Assembly (NCBI GenBank): GCA_947475465.1
Contig: CANJLK010000011.1
Span: forward strand, 18,559-82,558
Direction of reading: 5' to 3'
Source of the DNA: Caulobacteraceae bacterium
GTDB taxonomy: Bacteria; Pseudomonadota; Alphaproteobacteria; Caulobacterales; Caulobacteraceae
Length of the DNA: 64,000 nucleotides
In this document: one piece after another, positions 53,732-62,590 of the stretch
Layout of the letters: every line of letters starts with the position of its first letter
How positions within the stretch are numbered: position 1 is the first letter of the stretch
Program-made: the position numbers and the translations under genes
The notes under the pieces: model-generated
What the model was told of the DNA's origin: nothing
Databases searched by the model: none
Seen by the model: only the letters and a program-made list of their open reading frames with translations

Positions 53732-54329
53732 GCCGGTGATCCACATCGTCGACGATGACGAGGCCATCCGGGATTCGCTCGAATACCTGCTCGAGGCCGC
53801 CGCGATGGCGGTCCGCACCTACCCGTCCGCCGATGAGTTCCTGCGGCACGTCGACGACCTGGCGCCCGGGTGCATCGTCACCGACGTCCGCATGCCCGGC
53901 ATGAACGGCCTCGAACTGGTCCGCGTGCTCTCCGAACGCAAGGTTCCACACCCGGTGATCGTGATCACGGCCCACGGCGATGTCAGCATGGCCGTGGAGG
54001 CCATGCGCGAGGGGGCGGTGGACTTCCTGGAAAAGCCCTTCGAGCACGAGGCGCTGCTGCGCGCCATCCGCCGCGCCCTGTCCACACGCCCGCGCGACAA
54101 CCAGATCGACGCGGAACGCACCCGCCTGCGGGCCATCCTGGAAACCCTCTCGCCCCGCGAGACCGACGTGCTGCAAGGCGTCGTGGACGGCAAGATGAAC
54201 AAGGTGATCGCCTTCCAGCTCGGCATCAGCCCGCGCACGGTCGAGGTCTACCGGGCCAACATGATGTCGAAGACCAGCGCCCGGGGCCTGAGCGAGCTGG
54301 TCCGCATGGTGACCCTGGCGCGGGGTTGA
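53724..54329 (+). CDS. fixJ: Response regulator FixJ
   Basis: A 201-residue NarL/FixJ-type regulator. The receiver holds D54 ([12 protein letters not shown]), T in ITAHGDV and K in FLEKPFEHE; the LuxR-type HTH has [20 protein letters not shown] and [15 protein letters not shown]. It activates fixK and other low-oxygen genes after phosphorylation by FixL. Confidence 0.95.
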   Translation: MTEPVIHIVDDDEAIRDSLEYLLEAAAMAVRTYPSADEFLRHVDDLAPGCIVTDVRMPGMNGLELVRVLSERKVPHPVIVITAHGDVSMAVEAMREGAVDFLEKPFEHEALLRAIRRALSTRPRDNQIDAERTRLRAILETLSPRETDVLQGVVDGKMNKVIAFQLGISPRTVEVYRANMMSKTSARGLSELVRMVTLARG

Positions 54330-54337
54330 GGCCGATA

Positions 54338-54351
54338 TTGCGCTGAATCAA
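54338..54351 (+). promoter_or_regulatory. Weak FNR/FixK-like box 4
   Basis: TTGCGCTGAATCAA keeps the right half-site but has a degenerate left half. It lies 36 bases before the FixT-like gene. It may be a weak site or chance. Confidence 0.35.
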
Positions 54352-54387
54352 GGACGGGGCGCGCCACCCGCGGATAGTGGCGGTGAC

Positions 54388-54780
54388 ATGCAATTTTCCG
54401 CCTGCGCCATGACCGAGCCCCACACCGAGCGCCCAACCGTCATCGTGGTGGACGACGACGCGGACCTGCGCGCGGCGCTGCGCTACTCCCTGGAGATCGA
54501 AGGCTTCGACGTCATGAGCTGCGCCAGCGGCGAGAGCCTGCTCGAGCTGCCCCTGCCGACCTCTCCCGCCTGCCTGGTGGTCGATCAGCGGCTGTCCGGG
54601 ATCAGCGGGATCGCGGCCATCGAAACCCTGCGCGATCGCCACATCGACCTGCCGGCGATCATCATAACCGGCACGCCAAGCGCGGACCTGCGGGCGCGCA
54701 GCCTGCTGGCCAATGCGCGGGTCGTGGAAAAGCCCCTGCTGAGCGGCCTGCTGAGCGGCGCAATCCGCGACGTGATCTAG
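54388..54780 (+). CDS. fixT: Single-domain receiver protein, FixT candidate
   Basis: A 130-residue protein that is only a CheY-like receiver: acidic DDD (22-24), phospho-acceptor D66 (LVVDQRLSG), T in IITGTPS and K in VVEKPLL. It follows fixLJ by 58 bases. In Caulobacter, FixT is a single-domain receiver that binds an Fe-S cluster and inhibits FixL; the cysteines here are C6, C45 and C62, so cluster binding is possible but one fewer than I expect for FixT. If translation starts at M8 (54409), only two remain. The symbol is by position and fold. Confidence 0.65.
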   Translation: MQFSACAMTEPHTERPTVIVVDDDADLRAALRYSLEIEGFDVMSCASGESLLELPLPTSPACLVVDQRLSGISGIAAIETLRDRHIDLPAIIITGTPSADLRARSLLANARVVEKPLLSGLLSGAIRDVI

Positions 54781-54879
54781 AGCTTCATCTGCTTCGACAG
54801 AGACGGAGCTGCGCTTCAGATTCTCGCCTTGTCGCGCAATCTTGGCGACGAGCCGGATTCCACTGCGTCGAATTGCGTT

Positions 54880-55371
54880 CTAGCCGCGCGCGGGCCGGGA
54901 CCGGCCGCGGCGGGGCCGGCGGAACAACGGCGCAAGGACGGCCGCGACCAGCAGGGCCCCGAACACCGCACCGGGCGCGGTCGTCATATGGCTCAGGGTC
55001 TCGTAGAACCCCCAGCCGCGCACCAGGGCGCCGCCGACGAACTCGGCGATCACCACCAGCAGGACAGCGAACCCGCCGACGAGCAACCGGTCGCTGGAGC
55101 TGGCCATAACCCGGAACCGGCGGACCGCCCAGGCCGACGCGAACACCATGACGAACAGCATGGCCGGCGCTTCGCCGAGCATGGCGACCAGCGGATCAAG
55201 GCCACGGCGCACCAGCGATTCACGCACAGGTCCGAACAGCCACCCGGCCCCGACCAGTGCCAGGAAGTAGACGGCCCCCGCCTGCAGCGAGCGGCGGGCG
55301 CGCCAGCCGGTCTCTTCCATCCAGGTCAGGTTGCGGGGCGGAGCATCCGCCCTGGGCGCAGAGGTATCCAT
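54880..55371 (-). CDS. Four-helix membrane protein with FixK promoter
   Basis: A 163-residue protein with four predicted membrane helices (about 31-48, 68-86, 97-115, 133-150) and a basic tail (RRPRRGRSRPARG). The ATG at 55371 (MDTSAPRADAPPR) is exactly 34 bases after FixK box 5, the same spacing as in the AMP phosphorylase gene. No family recognised. Predicted low-oxygen induced. Confidence 0.75.
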   Translation of the reverse strand: MDTSAPRADAPPRNLTWMEETGWRARRSLQAGAVYFLALVGAGWLFGPVRESLVRRGLDPLVAMLGEAPAMLFVMVFASAWAVRRFRVMASSSDRLLVGGFAVLLVVIAEFVGGALVRGWGFYETLSHMTTAPGAVFGALLVAAVLAPLFRRPRRGRSRPARG

Positions 55372-55405
55372 GCCGCCAAGGTGGACCGCCCAGAGGAGTC
55401 GATCT

Positions 55406-55419
55406 GTGATCTGGGTCAA
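55406..55419 (-). promoter_or_regulatory. FNR/FixK box 5
   Basis: Read on the minus strand the site is TTGACCCAGATCAC, one mismatch from TTGA-N6-TCAA. It overlaps the stop of the RNase gene and serves the membrane-protein gene. Confidence 0.75.
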
Positions 55420-57053
55420 TCGCCGGCAGACGCGCCCGATGCGCCGGCGGGCGGACCATCGGCGTCGCCGGCGGGGCCCCGCAGCGCGGTCGCCAACTGG
55501 GTGATGATCCGCTCGCGGGCCTTGTCGTCAGCCGCCGCCTCCAACCGCTGGTTCAAGGCCATGAGCAACTGGGCCCGCGCATTGTGCCAGTCGGCGCGCG
55601 CGGCGGCGTCCGGGGCGATGCGGCGCGCGCCCGGCGCCTTGGGCGCGGCGCCGGCGCGCTCGAGAACGAAGCCTTCGTCCATGGTGGGGATACGGATCCG
55701 CGCCGCGGCCTGGCCGGCGGCCACCAGGCGCGACTTCAGGCCCTCCAGGGCGGCTGGCTCACCGTGGGCCAGGAAGATCCCCGCGGTCGGGGCGCGCTGC
55801 TTAGCCCACGCCACCAGGCCGGCGGCGTCGGCATGGCCGGAATAGACGTCGAGCGCGCGGACCCGGGCGCGCACCTGGATGTCCTCCCCCTGGATGCTGA
55901 CCCGTTTTGCCCCCTCCTGCAGGACGCGTCCCAGGGTGCCGACCGCCTGGTAACCGGACAGCATGACGGTGGCCTGCCGCCGCCAGAGCAGGCGCTTCAG
56001 GTGCTTGCGCACGCGGCCGGCGTCGCACATGCCGCTGGCCGCCAGGATGACATGCCAGCCGCTCAGGTTCTCCAGGCGATCGCTTTCCCCCGGTTCACGG
56101 AGGAACTTCAGCCGCCCGGTGCTGCTGAGGTTCTCGAAGGGATTGACCCCGGTCGAGCGGTTCCAGCCGCGCCGGCGGAAGATCTCAGTCGCTTCGATGG
56201 CCAGGGGCGAATCGAGGAAAATGTCGGCCTGCGGAACCTGGTGTTCCTCCATCAGGGTGAGGAGATCGGCCAGCAGCTCCTGCGAACGTTCGACAGCGAA
56301 AGCCGGGATCAAGAGGGGACCGCCGGCCTGGTGGGCATCATTCAGCTCCTTGGCCAGAAGGGTGCGGCGCGCCTCGCCGCCCAGCGTGATGCGCTCACGG
56401 TCGCCGTAGGTGGATTCCATGATCAGGTAGTCGACGCCCGTGGGCCCCTGCGGGTCCGGGGCGTAGTCGCGGCCGCCGGGGCCGAGATCCCCGGAGAACA
56501 GCAGAGTCTCCACCCCGTCCTCGGATTCCACCCGCAGCTCGATCGAGGCGGAGCCCAGGATGTGCCCCGCGTCCCAATAGGTGGCGGTGACGCCCGGCGC
56601 GACGATGACCGGTTCGCCCAGCGTCACCTTCGAGAACTGTTCAAGGCAGCGTGCGGCGTCGCGCACCGTGTAGATCGGCTGCACCTCGGCCCGGCCGCGC
56701 CGCTGGTTGCGGCGGTTCAGCTGGCGGACCTCGCTCTCCTGGATGCTGGCCGAATCCGCGAGCATGATCTCGCACAGTTCCCGGGTCCCGGTGGTGGCGT
56801 GGATCGGCCCCCGGAAGCCGGCCTTCATGAGCTTGGGCAGCAGCCCTGAGTGGTCGATGTGGGCGTGGGTCAGCAGAACCGCGTCGATGCCGGAGGCCTG
56901 GAACGGGAAGTCGCCGTAGTTCAGCGCCTTGAGCGTCTTGGACCCCTGGAACATGCCGCAGTCGATCAGCAGCCGGGCCTGGCGCGTCTCGAGCAGGGCG
57001 CAGAATCCGGTGACACAGCCGGCGGCGCCGTGAAACGTCAGTTTGAGGGTCAC
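55416..57053 (-). CDS. Beta-CASP metallo-beta-lactamase RNase
   Basis: A 545-residue RNA-specific MBL protein: HAHIDHSGLLPKL (metal site, 63-75), the DAGHILGSASIEL His, FSGDLGPGGRDY, the beta-CASP domain with STYGDRERITLGGE, then SGHADAAGLVAWA and LAHGEPAALEGLKSRL. About 90 extra C-terminal residues are helical and disordered. Family members are RNA nucleases/processing enzymes. Its ATG overlaps the prs-like stop, so it is the third gene of a coupled operon. Confidence 0.9.
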   Translation of the reverse strand: MTLKLTFHGAAGCVTGFCALLETRQARLLIDCGMFQGSKTLKALNYGDFPFQASGIDAVLLTHAHIDHSGLLPKLMKAGFRGPIHATTGTRELCEIMLADSASIQESEVRQLNRRNQRRGRAEVQPIYTVRDAARCLEQFSKVTLGEPVIVAPGVTATYWDAGHILGSASIELRVESEDGVETLLFSGDLGPGGRDYAPDPQGPTGVDYLIMESTYGDRERITLGGEARRTLLAKELNDAHQAGGPLLIPAFAVERSQELLADLLTLMEEHQVPQADIFLDSPLAIEATEIFRRRGWNRSTGVNPFENLSSTGRLKFLREPGESDRLENLSGWHVILAASGMCDAGRVRKHLKRLLWRRQATVMLSGYQAVGTLGRVLQEGAKRVSIQGEDIQVRARVRALDVYSGHADAAGLVAWAKQRAPTAGIFLAHGEPAALEGLKSRLVAAGQAAARIRIPTMDEGFVLERAGAAPKAPGARRIAPDAAARADWHNARAQLLMALNQRLEAAADDKARERIITQLATALRGPAGDADGPPAGASGASAGD

Positions 57054-57934
57054 TGGTCGGTCTCCGGACTTAGGGCGGTCGCCAGCAGCGGGGCGAGACG
57101 GATGACGTTCGATCGATGGCCGCAGGAGTCGGTGGAGATCACGCTGTCCGCACCGGCCCGGCGAAGGCCCGCTGGCCCGCCGCGCCTCGACAGGTCATGG
57201 ATCGCCACAACCTCGATGGTCCGGGCGCCGGCTGCGCGCAGTTCGCCTATGGCGCAGGCCAGGGTCGCGCCGGTCGACAGGATGTCATCCACCAGAACGA
57301 CCCGGCGGCCCGCCACGGCGGCGCCCTTTGGGAACTCGATGCCTACCGCGCGGTCGCCATCGCGGCGCTTGGCCGCCACCAGGGAAGACGCCCCCAAGCG
57401 TTCGGCGATGCGCCCGATCCAGGGGGCGGACTCCGCGTCCGGCCCGGCGATCAGCGGGTCGCCTCTGACGCCGACGTGGGCGGCCACCAGCTCGGCCGCC
57501 GACAGGGCGGTGACAGGCGTCCCGCCAAAGACCGGGGTCAGATCGGCCGTGCGGTGCAGGTGCGGCTCCACGGTGACGACCCGGTCGAACGCCGCGCCCA
57601 GCACCCGCCCCAGAACATCGCGGCTGAGCGGCTGGCCGGGCGCGAAGACGGCGTCCTGCCGCAGGTAGGGCAGGTAAGGCGCCACAAGCACCACCCGTCG
57701 GGCACCGGCGCGGCGCAGGGCGTCGGCTGCCAGCAGCAAGGGGATCACCTTTTCGTCCGGCCGGTCCAGGGCGCGGTAGAGAAGCGCGACGGCGCCGCCG
57801 GTGACGACCCGCGGCAGGCTCTCGCCATCCGGCAAGGTGTGCAGCTCGATCATCCGCAAGGGGACCCGCAACGCGGCGGCCAGGCGCCCCGCAGCCGCAC
57901 GGTCCTCGCAAAACGCGTGGACGGCCGCTGTCAT
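57050..57934 (-). CDS. Divergent ribose-phosphate pyrophosphokinase (PRPP synthetase) homologue
   Basis: A 294-residue Prs-like protein. Conserved are the PRPP-binding loop [13 protein letters not shown] (212-224), the catalytic loop Lys-Arg (KRRDGDR, 189-195), and R-Q-D (92-94) of the ATP site; the usual DLH motif is replaced by EPHLHR (123-128), and SPDIGG by GPDAES. It is shorter than typical Prs (about 315), and another prs is expected elsewhere, so its substrate may differ. It overlaps both neighbours by 4 bases. Confidence 0.85.
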   Translation of the reverse strand: MTAAVHAFCEDRAAAGRLAAALRVPLRMIELHTLPDGESLPRVVTGGAVALLYRALDRPDEKVIPLLLAADALRRAGARRVVLVAPYLPYLRQDAVFAPGQPLSRDVLGRVLGAAFDRVVTVEPHLHRTADLTPVFGGTPVTALSAAELVAAHVGVRGDPLIAGPDAESAPWIGRIAERLGASSLVAAKRRDGDRAVGIEFPKGAAVAGRRVVLVDDILSTGATLACAIGELRAAGARTIEVVAIHDLSRRGGPAGLRRAGADSVISTDSCGHRSNVIRLAPLLATALSPETDQ

Positions 57935-59496
57935 GGCGCGAGTTCCACGCCGCTGCGTTCGCCGGCGGCGTCCGAGGCGAAGGCGAACTCGGAGGCCTCC
58001 GAGCCGTGGATCCGGTAGAGCGGCTGCCCGGCCCGGACCTTGTCGCCCACGCGCACCATCAGATCGAGGCCCGCGCCCGCATCCGTCGGCGCGCCGGCCA
58101 AGCGGGCCACCGAGGCGATCCGCAGGCAGTCGATGGCGCCCACCACCCCGTCCCTGGGCGCCACAACCTCTGCCGTCAGGGCGCCCAGCCGGCCGCTGAT
58201 CGGCGACGGGCCCTGCGCTACGATGATCTCGTCCATCTTGCGTCGGGCGGCGCCGCTCTCCAGCAACTCGCGGGCCCGCTGTTCCCCCGCCCCGCCCCGC
58301 AGCTCAGGGTCCTGTTCCAGCAGGCGGCCGGCCAGGAAGACCGCCTTGTCGCGCAGGTCGGCCGGGGCCCCGGCGTCACCGCTCAGGACGGCCATCACGT
58401 CCCTGGCCTCCAGGACCGGCCCGACGCCCCGGCCAACTGGCTGGCGGCCATCGGTGAACTGCACCTCGATCGCCAGGTCGAGGCCTCCGGCGACATATTC
58501 GAACAGCTTCTTGAGCCGCAGACCCGCGCGCCGGTCGCGGACCTTGGCGCTGGGGCCGACAGGAATGTCGAGGACCAGATGGGTCGAGCCCGCCGCCAGC
58601 TTCTTCGACAGGATCGAGGCGACCATCTGCTCGGGGGTGTCGATGCGCAGCGGCCGCTCAACGGAGATCAGCACGTCGTCGGCGGGGGAAAGCTCGACCC
58701 GCCCGCCCCAGACGATACAGCCGCCACAGCGCCCGACCACCTCCCCCATCTCCGCCTCGTCCAGATCGACCCGGGCCAGGACTTCCATGGTGTCGGCGGT
58801 GCCGGCCGGCGAAGTGATGGCCCGCGACGAGGTCTTCGGCATCAGCAGCCCGTGCGCAGCGACGATGGGGGTGACGATCAGGGACGTCCGGTTTCCCGGG
58901 ATGCCGCCGATGCAGTGCTTGTCGACCACCAGTGGGCGGTCCCAGGTCAACCTCCGGCCCGCGGCCACCATGCCCTGGCACAGCCACAGGGTCTCCTCGG
59001 GCGACATGAAACTCGCGCAGGCCACCAGGAAGGCGGCGATCTCCATGTCCGACCAGCGATGCGCCGCCAGGTCCGCGGCGATGTCGGCGTAGTCCCGGGC
59101 GCTCAGGGTCTCCCCAAGGATCTTGGCGCGCAAGGCCTCAAGGGTCCGCGGCGCTCGGGCCGGCGCCACCTCCACGATGTCGCCGGGACGTACGCCCAGT
59201 CGGCGGAAGGCCGGAAGCGGCAGCCCGGCGTCGCCGGGCCCGACCACCGTCGGATCGTCACAGATCATCGGCGAGGCCAGCAGGGTCCTGCCGCCGCCCC
59301 GGACCTCGATCTTCCGCACGCCGGCCAGCCGGGCCGGGCGCAGGGCGGTGCTGTCCCTGGCCAGGACGATGACGTTCTCTCTGAAGGTGTCCAGCGGCAA
59401 GGGCCTCGCCACCAGTCGGTGACCCGTCCCGCCAGGAGGGGAGGACCCGCCGCTCAGGGCGCCGCCGCCCGGTAGATCTGGAGTGGCCTGATCCAT
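57931..59496 (-). CDS. AMP phosphorylase-type (thymidine phosphorylase family) enzyme
   Basis: A 521-residue phosphorylase. An N-terminal extension (about 28-115) precedes the alpha-domain/phosphate-binding core; [18 protein letters not shown] (191-208) and [20 protein letters not shown] (221-240) resemble archaeal AMP phosphorylase much more than DeoA. Such enzymes turn NMP plus phosphate into base plus ribose-1,5-bisphosphate. Start ATG 59496 (MDQATPD), 34 bases after FixK box 6. First gene of the coupled operon. Substrate not proven. Confidence 0.85.
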   Translation of the reverse strand: MDQATPDLPGGGALSGGSSPPGGTGHRLVARPLPLDTFRENVIVLARDSTALRPARLAGVRKIEVRGGGRTLLASPMICDDPTVVGPGDAGLPLPAFRRLGVRPGDIVEVAPARAPRTLEALRAKILGETLSARDYADIAADLAAHRWSDMEIAAFLVACASFMSPEETLWLCQGMVAAGRRLTWDRPLVVDKHCIGGIPGNRTSLIVTPIVAAHGLLMPKTSSRAITSPAGTADTMEVLARVDLDEAEMGEVVGRCGGCIVWGGRVELSPADDVLISVERPLRIDTPEQMVASILSKKLAAGSTHLVLDIPVGPSAKVRDRRAGLRLKKLFEYVAGGLDLAIEVQFTDGRQPVGRGVGPVLEARDVMAVLSGDAGAPADLRDKAVFLAGRLLEQDPELRGGAGEQRARELLESGAARRKMDEIIVAQGPSPISGRLGALTAEVVAPRDGVVGAIDCLRIASVARLAGAPTDAGAGLDLMVRVGDKVRAGQPLYRIHGSEASEFAFASDAAGERSGVELAP

Positions 59497-59530
59497 GCCC
59501 TCAGGGTGGACGCAGGCCAATCCAGGCTCC

Positions 59531-59544
59531 GTGATTTCGATCAA
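59531..59544. promoter_or_regulatory. FNR/FixK box 6
   Basis: On the minus strand TTGATCGAAATCAC, one mismatch from TTGA-N6-TCAA. It lies between the AMP phosphorylase gene and fixK and may control both (fixK autoregulation). Confidence 0.75.
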
Positions 59545-59660
59545 TGCCATGCGGCGAAACCCCCGCTCCCGCCTCCGTAGCGATACCTAGGGGGCGCACA
59601 CGAATATCTCACCCAAGCGAGAGACGCGAGATTGGCGGCATCGGATTGAGGAGTTGCCCC

Positions 59661-60305
59661 ATGACCCTGGCCTACGTTTCGGACACGCCGCGCACCGCCC
59701 CGGCCATCACCACACTGATGGATCGCGTCGGCCTGCGGATGACCTTTGCGAAGGGCGAGGAGATCTTCGGCCAGGACGAGGCTGCCGACATGCTGCACAG
59801 CGTGGTCAGCGGTGCGGTGCGCACGACGCGCCTGCTGGCCGATGGCCGCCGCCAGATCGGCGACTTCTACTATCCCGGCGACATCATAGGGTTGGAGATC
59901 GGAGACACCTTCCGCTTCTCCGCCGAAGCGCTCACCGACTGCGTCGTGCGGGTGGTCAAGCGTTCGGCCCTGCAGGCCATGGGGGCCGACGAGGTCCTGG
60001 ATCGCGCCCTTTGGGAAGCGACCCGCCGTGAACTGGAACGCACCCAGGAGCACCTTTTGATGCTTGGCCGCAAGAGCGCCCGCGAAAAGGTCGCCAGCTT
60101 CCTGATGGACCTCGCCCAGCGTGAAGACTCCGAGGACGTCGCCCTGCCGATGGGCCGCCAGGACATGGCCGACTACCTGGGACTCACCATCGAGACCGTC
60201 TCGCGCATGGTCACCCAGCTGCAAGGCTCGCACATCGTCGAATTCGCAGGCTCACGTCAGTTCCGCGTCACCCGCTGGCCAGCGCTGGAGCGTCTGGCCG
60301 CCTAG
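59661..60305 (+). CDS. fixK: Crp/Fnr-family regulator FixK
   Basis: A 214-residue Crp/Fnr protein without the N-terminal Fe-S cysteines of FNR, thus FixK-type. The cyclic-nucleotide-like domain (about 20-125) is followed by a dimer helix and HTH with LTIETVSRMVTQL, whose E-xx-SR matches recognition of TTGA-N6-TCAA. The ATG at 59661 has GAGGAG upstream. It is the likely regulator of all boxes listed here and itself a FixJ target. Confidence 0.92.
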   Translation: MTLAYVSDTPRTAPAITTLMDRVGLRMTFAKGEEIFGQDEAADMLHSVVSGAVRTTRLLADGRRQIGDFYYPGDIIGLEIGDTFRFSAEALTDCVVRVVKRSALQAMGADEVLDRALWEATRRELERTQEHLLMLGRKSAREKVASFLMDLAQREDSEDVALPMGRQDMADYLGLTIETVSRMVTQLQGSHIVEFAGSRQFRVTRWPALERLAA

Positions 60306-60343
60306 TTCCCCGCGTCAAACCAAGCCGTTCGGAGGAAACCGCC

Positions 60344-61213
60344 ATGACTGTGCTGCAAGACGCGTCCAAGTCCGCCACTTCCGCCAAGGAAGCCTCGACG
60401 CTCCGCGGCATCCTGGTCCACGCCGAAGGCAACCCGGACGCCTCCCCGCGCCTGCATGTGGCGGTCGATCTCGCCCGCAAGTTCGACGCCACCTTGGTCG
60501 GTGTCGGGGTCGAGATGATCCAGATCTACAGCGATCCCTATGGCCTGGGCGGCGGCGAGTGGGTCGTCCAGCTGCAGCACATCGTCGAAGATGACCTGAA
60601 GCTCGCCGAGGCGACCTTCCAGGCCAAGTCCGCCGGGCTCAAGACCGAGTGGATCGCCATGGAGACGTTTCCTGTCCAGGCCATGGCGCGCCATGCGCGT
60701 TCGGCCGACCTGATCGTCGCCGGCGGCGCGCCCGAGAAGGGCGAGGATCGCTTCCGCGCCGCCCATACCGCCGAACTGATCATGCAATGCGGGCGCCCCG
60801 TCTTCGTGGCGCCGGCCGCGCCCGGGAGATTTCACGGCCGCGCCGTGGTCGTAGCCTGGAAGGACACCCGCGAGAGCCGCCGCGCGCTGGCCGACAGCCT
60901 GCCGTTCCTGAAGGCCGCGGATGACGTACTGATCCTCGAGTGCTGCGACAAGGACAGCCTGGTCCAGGCGCGCGCCAGCACCGCCGAGGTGGTCAAGCAC
61001 CTTCAGCGGCACGGCGTCGAAGCCAAGAGCAAGGCCGTGGTCGCGCCCCGGGCCCAGGTGGCCGCCGAACTCAACGCCGCTGCGCGTGAAATCGGCGCGG
61101 ATCTGATCGTCGCCGGCGCCTACGGTCATTCCCGTCTGGGAGAGTGGGCCCTGGGCGGGGTGACTTACGACCTGCTCCACAGCCCTGAGCGCTTCGTTCT
61201 TTTGAGCCACTGA
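60344..61213 (+). CDS. Tandem universal stress protein 1
   Basis: A 289-residue protein of two UspA-like domains. The second ends in GAYGHSRLGEWALGGVT, a variant of the G-2x-G-9x-G-S/T nucleotide loop in which the last Ser/Thr is Gly. It follows fixK by 38 bases with CGGAGG before the ATG, so it is probably co-transcribed with it. Such proteins support survival during oxygen shortage. Confidence 0.9.
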   Translation: MTVLQDASKSATSAKEASTLRGILVHAEGNPDASPRLHVAVDLARKFDATLVGVGVEMIQIYSDPYGLGGGEWVVQLQHIVEDDLKLAEATFQAKSAGLKTEWIAMETFPVQAMARHARSADLIVAGGAPEKGEDRFRAAHTAELIMQCGRPVFVAPAAPGRFHGRAVVVAWKDTRESRRALADSLPFLKAADDVLILECCDKDSLVQARASTAEVVKHLQRHGVEAKSKAVVAPRAQVAAELNAAAREIGADLIVAGAYGHSRLGEWALGGVTYDLLHSPERFVLLSH

Positions 61214-61312
61214 TCCGTCGCGCAGACGCCGGCGGGCCCAGGGCTCCCGAAACCCTTCTCCTCGCGGGCCGGCGCCTGACCGGCGCCCGGGCCAGCCTAA
61301 AGGATCGCGACT

Positions 61313-62182
61313 ATGTCGATAATGACCAGAGACGACGCGGTGGCCAACCCGGCGCGCACGGCCGAATCCGTCCGCAGCCTGATCGTCCATGTCGATGGGG
61401 CGCCCGAAGCCTCGGGCCGGCTCCGCGCCGCCGTCGAGCTGGCGCGCCGCTATGACGCCACCCTGCTGGGCGTGGGCGTCGAGATGGAGCAGCCGGTCAA
61501 CGATCCCTATGGCCTGATGTCGGGCGACTGGATCATCGAGATGAGGCGCCTGGTCTCCGAAGACCTCGAACAGGCGGCCCGGACCTTCGAGGCCGCCACA
61601 GCCGGCGTCCGATCGGAATGGCTGGGCGTGGACGCCTATCCCTCCGACGTCATCGCCCGTCTGTCGCGGAGCGCGGACCTGATCGTCGCCGGCGGCGAGC
61701 CGCTGCCCGCGAACAACGCCTATCGCAAGGTCAGCACGGCCGAACTGGTGATGGCCAGTGGCCGCCCGGTGCTCGTGGCGCCGCCTGCCGGCGGCACTCT
61801 GCGCGGCGAAGCGATCGTCGTGGCCTGGAAGGACAGCCGGGAATCCCGGCGCGCCGTCACCGACGCCCTGCCCTTCCTGCGAGGCGCGGCCGAGGTCGTT
61901 ATCCTGGAGGTCTGCCAGGCCGACGCCCTGGAAGAGGCCGCCGCCGGCGTCGCCGACGTGGCCCATTTCCTTCGCCGCCACGGCGTCCATGCCTGCGGCA
62001 AGACCAAGATCGCGCCGCCCGGGATGGTCACCGCTGAAATCCAGAACGAGGCCCGCGCCATCGGCGCCGACCTGATCGTCGCCGGCGCCTACGGCCACTC
62101 CCGGCTGGGCGAATGGGCGTTCGGCGGGGTGACCTTCGACCTGCTGCACGCGCCCGAACGCTTCGTGCTGCTGAGCCGCTAG
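61313..62182 (+). CDS. Tandem universal stress protein 2
   Basis: A 289-residue paralogue of the preceding protein, same length and domain order, sharing long stretches such as DLIVAGAYGHSRLGEWA and VVAWKD-RESRRA. The two genes arose by tandem duplication. AAAGGA precedes the ATG. Confidence 0.9.
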   Translation: MSIMTRDDAVANPARTAESVRSLIVHVDGAPEASGRLRAAVELARRYDATLLGVGVEMEQPVNDPYGLMSGDWIIEMRRLVSEDLEQAARTFEAATAGVRSEWLGVDAYPSDVIARLSRSADLIVAGGEPLPANNAYRKVSTAELVMASGRPVLVAPPAGGTLRGEAIVVAWKDSRESRRAVTDALPFLRGAAEVVILEVCQADALEEAAAGVADVAHFLRRHGVHACGKTKIAPPGMVTAEIQNEARAIGADLIVAGAYGHSRLGEWAFGGVTFDLLHAPERFVLLSR

Positions 62183-62214
62183 AACCGGATTCTTCGGCGC
62201 CGATCGCGCCCGGA

Positions 62215-62586
62215 TTACAGCCGGCGCACCGGCCCGCTCTGGCGCGGCCGGGCGCGCAGCGTTCCGATGTAGGCGGCGATGTCGGCGATGTCCTGGTCCG
62301 ACATGTAGATCGGCGGCATCTCCACGTGGCCGTTCCGAGACAGGCGCCCGAGGACGGCGCGCAGCTGCGGGCGCGACAGCGAACTTCGCACCATAGGGAA
62401 GGTGGGCGCGCGCGGGTTGGGACTTGCGCCAAGCTCGCCCACGCCGTGGCAGCCCGCGCAGCCCTGAAGCACCAGAAAGCGGCCGTGATCGACGGAGCCT
62501 GCCGGCTGGGCGGCGGCCGAAGCCGTGAGCCCCAACGCCGCAAGGGCGGCCAGGCCGACGGCGCTCAACCTCCAGGCGCGGCGCAT
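62215..62586 (-). CDS. Monohaem cytochrome c, periplasmic
   Basis: A 123-residue exported cytochrome c: signal peptide (about 1-27, TASAAAQ) and one CAGCH haem site (43-47); axial Met candidates lie in HVEMPPIYMSDQD, followed by IADIAAYIGTLRA. It is a soluble electron carrier, perhaps a donor to the cbb3 oxidase. Translated from ATG 62586, 4 bases after the small membrane protein gene. Confidence 0.9.
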   Translation of the reverse strand: MRRAWRLSAVGLAALAALGLTASAAAQPAGSVDHGRFLVLQGCAGCHGVGELGASPNPRAPTFPMVRSSLSRPQLRAVLGRLSRNGHVEMPPIYMSDQDIADIAAYIGTLRARPRQSGPVRRL

Positions 62587-62590
62587 TGGA

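Noticed and set aside
57050..57934. A normal housekeeping prs gene
   Set aside because: It is shorter, lacks the DLH and SPDIGG motifs in their usual form and sits in a hypoxia operon; a standard prs is expected elsewhere.
57931..59496. Plain thymidine phosphorylase (deoA) annotation
   Set aside because: The N-terminal extension, the GGIPGNRT and [10 protein letters not shown] motifs and the PRPP/RNase neighbours fit the AMP phosphorylase subgroup better.
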